Shown here: piece by piece, positions 46,301 to 56,384 of the stretch
Position numbering within the stretch: the first letter of the stretch is position 1
Layout of the letters: the number at the start of each line of letters is the position of its first letter
Assembly (NCBI GenBank): GCA_025331125.1
Contig: JAOALB010000016.1
Span: 454,558-518,557, forward strand
Source: Mycogone perniciosa
Taxonomy: Eukaryota; Ascomycota; Sordariomycetes; Hypocreales; Hypocreaceae
Direction of reading: 5' to 3'
Length of the DNA: 64,000 nt
The notes under the pieces: model-generated
What the model was told of the DNA's origin: nothing
Database searches by the model: none
What the model saw: only the letters and a program-made list of their open reading frames with translations
Position numbers and translations under genes: made by a program

Positions 46301-48703
46301 AATTTCCTCGTCGAAAGCATCAGGTCTGAAGATTTGGCTGTCCTGTGGGAAATCTGGGGCTACTTCTTTAATGAAAGCACAGAAAGCAGGGAAGAGTCCA
46401 CGTTCGCTGTCCCGAAGGCGATTGATGTCTTTCTTCTCCAGCTTCATGATTCGAGCTTCTTTGGAATGTCGACACCGAAGAAAGCTCAGGAAGATTCTCG
46501 TGAGATCAAATGCCGCAGTTCGTATATCATCCTTTTCTATCTGCGATTCTTGTGTGAGGGGTTTAGACATTTGAAGCTTGATTGAGGCATCCCAAACTTC
46601 TTGGGCCGACTTCTCCTGAACCATTACAAGTATCCATTGGCGACGAGCTTGTGTGAGTTTCCACATCATACAGACAATCAACCTCCAGCGATCCTTTTGC
46701 TTGGCCCAGTGAGTAGGAGGGAGTTCTCCGATTGTAGACATGCTCCCCAACTGGTCGATTGGTGGTGTATTTGCAATTATATCCGCGATTACATCGTCCC
46801 TAGCTTCTTTGCGGATCGGAGATGTTTGTGCCTCGCTCTTCAGTTTGACTGGGGTGGCGACCGTCAAATCAATGACATCCCTTGCCGCCTCACCATCTGG
46901 AAGTTTCTCTGGGGACTCCAGTTGTGTGAGATCCACGTACATTGAAGACTCCCTCTCGAATGGCGTGGGGCTCTTGTGGCGGCGACTGAGTGCTGGTGAA
47001 GAGCTGACGGCTTGAGCAGATTCATGGATGCCATTATGGTTTTCCTCTTCGTCAGGAATGATGAAATCATCCTCGTCTGAACTAGTCAATATTTCATCAT
47101 CCATAAACATAGAAGGAGCCTTGGGCTGAGCCTTTGGCCTTGGGATACCCTGGGGCTTTGGCGGCGGGACTCGCGACTCCAGTAGGCCAATTAACCACAA
47201 ACGGTACAGCTTGTCCTCCAGGCTTTGTTCCATCACTCGAGCTTGGGTGCAAACTTCCTCTTCTTTCTGCCATCTGTCCTTCAAGATCTCTGCACAGAGT
47301 TTCCTAACCCGACGGTCGTAAAGTTCGGCTTGTTGTTGTGCCTCGATTATGCTCTTCTTGGTTCTTTCACGTCGCCGGGCATCTGTCCACAGCTTGTAGG
47401 CTTTGCGTTGGTACTTGGGCAGCTTCCTTTCCTCCCATTTCGCCGTCATATCTTGAATGGATTTTTTCAAGATACTTTCCACCTCATCCTGTGTGAGATA
47501 GCGCGCCTGTTCTCGCTCTCGTGCTTCCACTTCAGCCTTTTCCTCGGCAATTTCTCGCAGAGTTTCTTCATCCCAGGAATCCGATAGGTCGTCAAGGTCG
47601 ACAATTTCCTCTCCAGATCCCTCAGATGGAGATGGTGATCGTATGGTAGCAAGGCCCTGGTTTATAAGGGCCTCCTTTCGGGAATTTTTTACCAATAGAT
47701 TCCGCATGGTGTGAGCAACGACAATTCGTTGTCCAAGGGGCAGTCTATTTGGTGAGAGGGTGGCAAAGGATTCCTGGTCAATCTTCATCAACCTTGAGCT
47801 AGCGGAGCCAGCGGGAGATTTCACAGCCAACATGTCGAGCTTTCCTCTTCCGAGATAAGCATGCCACGTAGAGTTTTCTTGGAGATTTGGTCTATGGCCG
47901 ACAGACCTTCGAGTCCCATCTGCCAGATTGAAGGATTCAGGTGGCATCGTTGAAGTAAGAGGATTCGAATCGTCGAAGAGCTGGGCGCTCAAATTTATCG
48001 GCGCAATTCGCCTTCGCTTCGAGGGTCTGTCATCATCGACTGGTCGGGCACCGTCGACTAGTCCATCGTCGTCGACTGGTCCGGTTGGCACGGGGGGTGT
48101 CTCATCACCTAACGATTCCGCAAGGTCAGCTTCGGAGAAGGGGTTCGGATCTAATGAGCGATTTTCTCCTTCATCTGGCAGCTGGATTGAAGGTGCTGGA
48201 TCACTTCCAGGCACAAGGCCAGGGCCACCTTCATGTACTCCGGCAACGCCTTGGTCCACAGGCTCCTTGGACTCTGATTGATTGGGAGAGGGAAGAGCGT
48301 CAAGAATCGCCCTTGAAGGTGCATTCTCGGGCCCATCTGCGCCGGCTGTCGGGGAGGGGTGAGGGTTGGTTGGATCTGGTTCAGCAGACCTGTCTTTCAA
48401 AAAGTCGGCTTTCCAGGATTGAAAGCATGCACTCCTATCTTGATATTTCTTGATGGCATGGGCAAGCTTACCCCTGCGACCAGCAGGTTTGATGCCGAGG
48501 CTTTCCATCAACTCTATTTTGGAGTAATAGTACTCGTAGGTAAGTAGCGTGTAGCCGTCGATTTCCTCCTCTAATATTCTCCTGGTCAAGGCTGATGCAT
48601 CTTGTTCTGGATCTCGTATCCATGGGTGATGGTGAGCGCAAAGCTCCTCTGAAACAGTCGTCACATCCCATAAGAACGGGTCCCCATCCTGGTTACCGGC
48701 CAT
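43366..48703 (-). CDS. SNF2-family chromatin-remodelling ATPase, ATRX/ARIP4 (Rad54-like) group
   Basis: This is a nuclear DNA translocase of the Rad54-like branch. Exon 1 is 48703-43994 and exon 2 is 43941-43366, separated by a 52-bp intron, giving 1761 aa. The ATPase core begins near residue 895 (IKGHQIEGVRFLWNQVV). Walker A is LAHTMGLGKTMQVITFL (about 925). The DEAH box is in IIVADEAHNLKNPNSQ (about 1048), followed by ALTGSPLANNVEEYFAMINW. Helicase motifs V/VI are STNAGGVGLNIQSANRV and QQAVGRAYRFGQKKTVFVYR (about 1364). The LAHTMGLGKT form is the ATRX/ARIP4 version of motif I. The first 850 residues are mostly disordered and acidic, with a basic coiled-coil region around EEKAEVEAREREQARYL. 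No ADD zinc finger is seen. It could be annotated as a RAD26/ARIP4-like helicase elsewhere. Confidence 0.9.
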
Positions 48704-49761
48704 TTCCCCTCACAGTACTCTTTGAGGACGATACGAGTGAGTCCACTATTTGATTGTCAGCTGAATATCGCAGACCGATTCTTGTGATGCTGGCGTAAGG
48801 ATGAAGATGGTAGATGAGATGAAAGAATAAGTGCTGGCGGTGCGGCCTCATGAACTAGTAGTGGAACAACTCCAAGACTCAACTCACCAGATTCTTTCGA
48901 GTCGCGCGCAACCGGTGCATCGGGAAGAAAGTGAAACACCACAGGGGAGCAAACAAAGACTGCCTCGGCGCTTAGACCCAATGTCTCTCTCTTATGTGCG
49001 CACGCGCCGTGCAGACGCCTCAGACCAGCCTTGTGAGAAGATGAAGTTGAGAATCACAAAACGTTTGCCGTGGCGAAACAGGACTGGGCATGCCTTCTTT
49101 GCTTTCGAATAACGCCGATGGATCATAGGAGATTCAGCGCCCAAGATGCCGTTGGTTTTCGAATAGCGAAGGTAACTCGACTGTGGGCGCTATTGGCCAT
49201 CATCTCTGAAGAGGCGACGCGTTAACTCGGTGATGAGGGCATTCGGGACTGGAGAGTGGTCACGTGACACTGTTGCACAGAGGCTTTTTTTCTTCCAGTG
49301 AAGAGGTGAAGTGCTCTAGAATGTTCTTCTGTGCGGTGCCCAGTCGCCCAGAACTGTTGGCAAACAAAACTCTGCCAGCTGTTGGTTGCAGCCCAAATGA
49401 CAGGTAGGTCTTGATCTGAGAAGCGTGGCGGATGAGAAAATCTGGGTCGCCCGATCGATGGTAACCATTAGGTAGCATTACTTTCCTATTAGTGTTGGAA
49501 GCCTCCACTGCCAATGGGCATTACAGGCCTGCGGCAACGACAAACACTGTGTACAGAGCAGAGCACGCAATTCAAGGTCAACAAAAAGTTATATTCAGTT
49601 GCAGTGGGTTGATATTCTTCCACCTTTAAATCAAATGATGAAAAAGAAAATATCTACCTCTGTTGTGTTCATCACTGGAGCAGTCAGTCGTCTCTGTTTT
49701 GGCCTTAGAGGCTTCCTTCATGTTCTTCAGTGCCCCCAAAGCCATTAATAATCCACTTCGA
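48704..49761. other. divergent region between SNF2 gene and glutathione synthetase
   Basis: About 1 kb with no supported gene. It contains the promoters of both genes and a palindromic E-box (GTCACGTGAC) around 49259-49268. Confidence 0.5.
49259..49268. promoter_or_regulatory. palindromic E-box GTCACGTGAC upstream of glutathione synthetase
   Basis: A perfect 10-bp palindrome with a CACGTG core, about 500 bp before the first possible glutathione synthetase ATG. In yeasts Cbf1 uses CACGTG in sulfur-metabolism promoters; the link here is inference. Confidence 0.4.
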
Positions 49762-49925
49762 ATGGCATCCATTGTTTCCGCCATCCCAAGGCGTCAACCT
49801 TCAACTCTCGTTTCTCCCCTCATAGATATTTTTGAGTTCGCCATCCACGGCCGTTCCTTAACCCAGCGGTAAGAATCTAATTGTGTTGGATATTTCAGTA
49901 ATATTTTGTCTCCATTCCTCTCAGT

Positions 49926-51648
49926 ATGACCGCATTAACGAGCGGGGAATACCCCCCACCACTCAAAGACGCAGAGAGAGATGCCCTCGTCCAAACAGTC
50001 AAGGACTGGTCCATCGCCAACGGCCTCGCCATCCGGCCGCCTCCTACAGTCGTCCCGGCTGAAGTAGATCCCAATGGCATCACCGCCATCACCGTCCCAG
50101 TCACACTCTTCCCGAGTCCTTTCCCCCGGCAATGTTTCCTCCAGGGCAAGTCGGTCCAGAAGGCTTACAACGAGCTCTATGCCTCTGTAAGCCGGGATGA
50201 GGCGTTTCTGGAACAAACTGTCAAGGAGTAGGTTACCATCTGCGGTGACGGTGTTCAGTGCTGACTTCCATGGTTCAGGGTCATTGATGGCGACGATTTC
50301 ATTCGCAACCTATGGGACATTCATCTCCGCGTGAAGGCCGAAGGCTACACTCAGGTATGCGGGATCTGGCTCTCACCGAATCAAGGCCCGGCCAGAGTTT
50401 CTAACTGGGTTTCAAGCCGTTATCCCTAGGGTTGTTCAGATCTGATTACATGGTTCACCAAGATGCATCCACGTCTTCGCCATCCGTTCAGGCAAAGCAG
50501 GTCGAGTTCAACACGATCGCCGCGTCGTTCGGTGGACTATCGTCTTACACCTCACAGTTACACAAGTGAGTTTTAAATAACCACCGGAAGAGCTCTATGA
50601 ACCAGGATGACTAAACACGCACAGGTATCTGGCGACCACTGAATATCCATTGTTGGACAATACCATAACGGCTGGCTCACTCGATCTCCCTGAGAATGGA
50701 AGCATACAGGGTCTGGCCGCTGGTATTACAGCCGCGTATCATGCCTATGGAAATTCCGAACTTGGTCATCCCAAATGCGTCCTCTTCGTGGTGCAAGGCG
50801 GCGAGCGCAACGTCTTTGACCAGCGCCATATAGAGTACCAGGTCGCCAAATCCTCATCAACAATACCAGTCTTTAGATTGGCTCTGGCAGACGTTCTCGA
50901 ACACACATCCATAGCCGACACACCATCGCGCCAGCTTCTGTATCACCTGCCCCGAAACCCATCCAAGGTCTTTGAGGTAGCCGTCGTCTATCTGCGAGCT
51001 GCCTATGGACCTGAGGACCACCCTGATCAAAAGGCCTGGGACGTGAGATATCAGCTGGAGCGCTCCGCCGCCATCAAGTGCCCGACTATTCTCACCCAGC
51101 TCGCCGGCACGAAGAAGGTGCAGCAGGTACTCGCCACACCCTGTTCCTCATCTGCTCCATCGATTCTTGGACGATTCATCAAGGACGATACTGGGTCTGC
51201 GGAAGAGCTCCGGAAGACCTTCACCAACATATACCCAATGGATACCTCTGAGGCCGGCCTAGACGCTCGCAAAAAGGCCCTGGACCCAGAACTCTGCAAA
51301 GCATACGTTCTCAAGCCCCAGCGCGAAGGTGGAGGCAACAATATTTATCGCAGCGCCATCCCAGAATTCCTCAAGGTCACGCCAGAGTCGCATTGGGGCT
51401 CATACATCCTCATGGAACTCATCACTCCCCCACCAATCTCGAACATCATTCTGCGTAACGGTCGCATAGAGCAAGGTGGTGTTATTTGCGAATTGGGTAT
51501 ATATGGTACTTGTCTGTGGAACCAGAGTACCGGGGAGATTCGTCGCAACGAGGACGCGGGATACCTGCTTCGGACCAAGGGTGACAAGAGCGAGGAGGGC
51601 GGTGTTGCTGCTGGCTATGGTTGCATGGATAGTTGTTATCTGGTTTAG
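49926..51648 (+). CDS. GSH2: glutathione synthetase (eukaryotic type)
   Basis: The enzyme ligates gamma-glutamylcysteine and glycine with ATP, the second step of glutathione synthesis. Exons are 49926-50227, 50279-50354, 50417-50565 and 50625-51648 (introns 51, 62 and 59 bp), giving 516 aa. The third exon is entered at TTTCAAG, 23 bp after a CTAAC branch site, restoring TQPLSLGLFRSDYM. Family motifs are GLFRSDYMVH, FNTIAASFGG, VQGGERNVFDQRHIEY, the ATP-grasp loop LKPQREGGGNNIY, LMELITPP and a C-terminal GGVAAGYGCMDSC. An upstream exon (49762-49868) followed by a 56-bp intron would join in frame to give a 36-residue N-terminal extension; see findings. It converges on RIM1. Confidence 0.95.
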
Positions 51649-52026
51649 CCTAGATTGCATTGATCAGCTAGGAATAAAGTCCAAACGGTGTTGATGCGTT
51701 TGTCCAAGTTCAAGCACCAACTATAGTGGACCCAGGACCGGACCCACTGAATGAGAAAATGGCCGTTTGAATTGAGGTCTGCATGGACTCTGCCAGTCCG
51801 ATCGAGAAAGCAGACAAGCACTGTGGGAATAGGTTATGGCATTTCATTCGGGCGTCGATTTACTTGTACACGCGTAACTTTACAAGCCCGAGTCCAGACA
51901 CATTAAACGTCTGACAAACGAAAAGGGTTGAGAGGAGAGAGATTTCGTCAAAACATAAGCTATACATAGCGCAATATCATAAACCGACCCCTTTGTTACG
52001 GGCTTCTCTTCATTAAAATACGGCCT

Positions 52027-52552
52027 TTACTCGCCCTGCTCAGGGAGCTGGGGGCGCCTGAGAACCTCAATGTTGCCTGGGATTCACGGTTAACGTCATC
52101 GATAGGAAAAGGGAGGGGCGCAGCATACGCTGAACAATATTGAGGCTGTTTCGGGTATTGCCCTCGCCATCTTGGTAGTTGCTAATCGTGGCATCACCTT
52201 CGACAAGAACCAGAGAACTGATTGCGACCAGTTAGTAAACATGCAGATTCCGAGTCTAATTTCAAGCAACATACCCCTTGGGGATGCTCAACATAAAGTC
52301 CCTCCGGCCACCCTCGGTCGCAAAGCTGGTAACCTTGAACCAGCTGGTCTGGCGGTTTTCTTTGGATCCAGCATTGCTAGCGACAGCATACTTGAAGATC
52401 TCGCGACCATTGCTCACAGCGTGCAGCTCCGGGGTGTTGGCCAGGTTGCCGATGATGGAGATGCGGGCAACGGAGCGAGGGGATGAGGTGCTGAAGGCAC
52501 GGGCAGCGCCGGCCGAAGCAGTAGTTGCGCGACGGAAGAGGAAGGACGACAT
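52027..52552 (-). CDS. RIM1: mitochondrial single-stranded DNA-binding protein
   Basis: This OB-fold protein binds single-stranded mitochondrial DNA during replication. Exons are 52552-52275, 52217-52129 and 52076-52027 (introns 57 and 52 bp), giving 138 aa. The ATG at 52552 was chosen because it starts a clear presequence (SSFLFRRATTASAGAARAFS). The SSB core follows: ARISIIGNLANTPELH, FKYAVASNAG, TSWFKVTSF, SLVLVEGDATISNYQD and NSLNIVQRNIEVL. The frame is open for 36 codons upstream of this ATG, but that sequence lacks features of the family. The acidic C-terminal tip of bacterial SSB is replaced by a short PQLPEQGE end. Confidence 0.93.
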
Positions 52553-53868
52553 TTTCGAGTTATGAGTTTCGGAATATTTCGAGAGGGTGAAGATAGCAGA
52601 CGGCAGCGATGATCTCGTTTGCGATCGTACAGTGGTGTTTCCGTTGGATTCCAATTCCAATGGAGGGGGTCGCGTCGGAGCTTTGACGCGATACGGGAGA
52701 TAAGATTAGGTCTCCCTTCTCCCTTAGCGGGGAGCCGATTGGCTAACGGCGCGGCTGACTAAGTCATGGATATTCTCGATAGCTCCATAGTCTGTAATAG
52801 GTGCATTCTCCTATGGGAAATGCATTAAGCGAGTCTTATTGATCTTAATAAAATTATCGCTGTATGGAGGCATCACCATCAGACCTGACTTCACCTCCCC
52901 GAAGGAATATTATGACATGTAAGAGGCGTATTGACGTGGATGCCACTCATCACAATTTTAGACACACACAGCCTTCTTACCCCCTTACCTCTACTAATTC
53001 TTGCAAATAACAGTCCATTGTCAGACAAAACCGACCAGTAACGGCCTCTCCTTCTGCTCATGTCAACTCCCCTCTAGCTTCAGCCTCAGGACGCCGCAAT
53101 GCATGCCGAGCTCTCAAACAAACCATGTTAATCTCGTGACCTGGACGCTTTGAACCGGGGCTCTTCAAGCCACTGCCGATGGCTTTTCCTTTTTCGTGCT
53201 TCGTTCCCGCTCTGCCGCAGTCAGAGGCGCGGCAGCTGTATGCACGGCATTTCCTAATTCGGGTGACAATAGAGCTCGTCAATAGACGCCATCTTATACA
53301 GCGCCAGGGGGGCAAACTTGTCCACCACGCATTTTTACTTGATTGCCGCGTCACGATGGCTCAACACCCGCCGTTTCCGTGCAGAATGGCATATGATAGC
53401 TAATTCAACATGGATGGAGCTGAGCCTTCAATGTAGTGATTCTCATGGGGTCCTCTTTTTTTGTCTCTTTTCTGGCCGTGTCACTGCATTTGCTTCCTCC
53501 AGAGATGTCTTTCCGAGCCGTCCCCAGCGACTGCTGGCGGCCCTTATTATTGACGTGGGCCGTCGTAATTGTGCCCGCAGCTCCCGGACTCTTTTGATAT
53601 CAAGACGGGGAGACCTTCAATTATTTCGCTATTGGGCTCCAATACGTCTATAGCCCAGCTCTATGCTGTTCCTCTATACTGTCTCGTTCTTCGTTTGATA
53701 GCGACTTGACTTGTGTTTGTTTCGATTTAGCCTCCAAGAGATTATCCATCATCATCTTCAACTTCTTCTTCTTCTTCTTGTTCCTGTTGTTCTTCGAGAA
53801 ATCATCATTCCTTCTCAAGCTTCTTCCTCTTTAAGAGACGCAACTATTCTGTTGTTGTTACCACCGTC
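52553..53868. other. divergent region between RIM1 and the STE3-type receptor
   Basis: 1.3 kb without a supported gene. A pyrimidine-rich tract (CTTCTTCTTCTTCTT around 53765) lies about 100 bp before the receptor ATG, as is common near fungal transcription starts. Confidence 0.5.
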
Positions 53869-55729
53869 ATGGAGCCGCACTTGTACAACCTATCCCGTCG
53901 TGACGGACCCTCCATCTTCCTCGCCGCCCCAAGTGCAGCCCCTTACACCACTCCAGCTCTCACAGCCAACCTCGTTTGCCGCGTGCTCTTCGGGCTCCTC
54001 GCCAATCTCGTCTGTCTCGTTCCCCTGCGACTGCTCTATAGAAACGGCGAATTCGCTGCCACCGTCTTCATCCTCAACGTCGAGGTCCAAAACCTCCGAA
54101 CCGTTGTCAGCGCCCTTATCTGGCAAAACGACCATCTCGAATCCTGGTGGCCGGGCTACGGCCTCTGCGACGTCGACGCCTATATACATAATATCTCCAT
54201 TGGGCTCTTTTCGACATGCTTGCTGGCCATCATGCGAAACCTCGCCCTCCAGGTCGGCAGCCTGCGAGCCCACCCCCTGACCCAGAAAGAAAAGCGTCGG
54301 CGCAACCTCATTCAAGCACTCATCATGCTCCCGCTGCCCATCGTCATGATCGCGTTTACCTTTCCACTAGCGAGCCATCGATATTTCGTCGGCACTCTAG
54401 TTGGCTGCACCTAGACGCCCTATCCTGCCTGGCCATACCTATTCTTCGTCCTAGGTCCGGCAGTTGTCTCGCTTATCACGGCCGTTTATGCAGGTAAGTC
54501 TTTAGAACCAACAACACCCAACACCCAACCCAACACCACATGGCCAAAGCTCCCCTGTCGATCACATAAACTAACGCCCATGGGGAAACCCTGCAGTTTT
54601 AACGTATGTGCGCTTTCGCGAAGTGGCCAAGGCTACTGAATCCGCCCTCTCCAGCAACCGAATCGCCAGCATGAGAAGCCAACGCACCAAACGCCGTCTC
54701 TACCTCATGGTTCTCTCCATCCTCACACCATTCCTCCCAGTCGTCATAGCCCTGGCCGTGTGCAACATGCTCGTCACAGGCCCGCTGGAGTCCTTCGACT
54801 ACGGTGTGATTCACAGCGATGACGGGCCCATGCCCTGGAACACCATTGTGTTCTTGCCGAGCACGGAACTGCATGGCATCTACTTAAACAACTGCTACAT
54901 CCCCATCGCTTCGGCCATGCCCATATTTCTCTTCTTTGGCATGACCAAGGATGCGATGAATTGTTACAGAGTGACTCTGCTATACATGGGCCTGGGCAAA
55001 GTGTTCCCCAACCTGTATGAAGAATACAATCCTGATCGACGGGCACTTGGTTCAAGCTCCAATGGCTCAAGCACTTTCGCGGCAAACTCCAGGTAAGCAG
55101 CACCTCCGCAGAGACTCCTATTCGACTTCTAACTGACCACCTTGTGTAGATCAAGAAAGAACGGCAACCCCTTCACCTCCTCAAACCACCTCAACATCAA
55201 CAGCATCAACGGCTCCTCTGCCAACACGAGTTCCCACCGCTTCGAAGCCCAACCCATAAGCTTCCTCTCGTCCATCGATTGCAATGCCGCTTCGAACACG
55301 GCTCTTCAGCGCCCTCCCCCTTCGATACCCGCCTCTCACAGCCCAGACGACAGTCCCATCCAACTCCCCAATCCCAACCCCTTTCTCTTCCGCACACGCT
55401 TCAACTTCCCCATCCCCTTCCGCCTCTCCCTCTTCAAGTCCTCAAGGGAAACAACTCAATCCAACCCCGCTCCTAGTCTATCCCTCGAGCCTCTCAACCT
55501 TTCACCCCAATGGAGCCACGCAGTCACACAGCCGTCGGCATCCCATCAACCTACACGCTCGACATGGACCGATGAGGAGGAATCTACGCTTCTCAACACT
55601 TCAAGCACCTCTCCATTGCTAAAGTTCAAGTCTGCAAGCAACAGCGGAGACATGGGCATTGGCATCGACCAAGCCTCGTTACGACGACACGGAGAGACAG
55701 GGAGTCAGACAGGTGGCCAACAGCACTAG
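53869..55729 (+). pseudogene. preA: STE3-type (a-factor-like) pheromone receptor interrupted by an in-frame TAG
   Basis: This is a seven-helix receptor of the fungal STE3/PreA class, which senses a lipopeptide mating pheromone at the plasma membrane. Exons are 53869-54493, 54597-55092 and 55150-55729, with 103- and 57-bp introns. The model spans 566 codons, but codon 182 (54412-54414) is TAG. Helices TM1-TM4 lie before the stop; TM5 (PYLFFVLGPAVVSLITAVYA), TM6 (LSILTPFLPVVIALAV) and TM7 (IPIASAMPIFLFFGM) follow in the same frame. Family hallmarks GLCDVDAYI and LYRNGEFAATVF are intact. No other stop or frameshift is seen, so the lesion looks recent, or it is a sequence error. The 3' tail is Ser/Asn-rich. 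Unless the stop is bypassed, only a 181-residue, four-helix fragment would be made. Confidence 0.85.
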
Positions 55730-56384
55730 TGGTGCTACCACTCTGATTCCGACTCTTACTGGGACGAAAAGACGTACATGACTGTTTAAAATGTGGTTTT
55801 TTTCTATGGTTTCTATGGTTTCTTTTTTTCTTTTTACAACACGAAATAGCTTCAGAGTATTGTGTTTTAGCATAATACCAATTTGCTTGGATGGACATTA
55901 GGCACCAAAACCTAGGTAGTTTCATTAAAAATCTACCTTGATGGAAGGCGGTAGAGATTACTGTCCTCTTTCACGACATAAGGCTTCACTTCAGATACAA
56001 TCAATAACTAACTTGACATTTACATACAACGATCCACATGTACCGAACAATCAAGGTTGGCTTCGCAGATGCCAGTACACTGTTGAAGAAGATAGAAATC
56101 AAATTGTTCCGTCAGTGGAAGTATGTGCAACCGTGCAGGTGCCCGAAACACCCCCTACATAAACCCCCTCTATAGATATACACCAAAAAGACCCTATATC
56201 ATTAAGATATTGTGTGTAAAGTTGGTTCCATCGCTTGCCGGAGTCAGAAACCCTCATGGTATCAATAACTATCGAATGAATGACTAGAAAAGATTGAAAA
56301 AAAGATTACTTAGGAAAATATATGCTGTCGTCTCGACTCGTGACGTTTTGGTGTGTTGACTCCCTCCCAAAATCCGATAAATTA

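Noticed and set aside
54343..54414. A 72-bp in-frame intron that would splice out the TAG in the pheromone receptor
   Set aside because: The only available donor would be GTCATG, a poor match, and removal would delete much of TM4 and the following loop, which look conserved. A shorter 27-bp alternative is below any realistic intron size.
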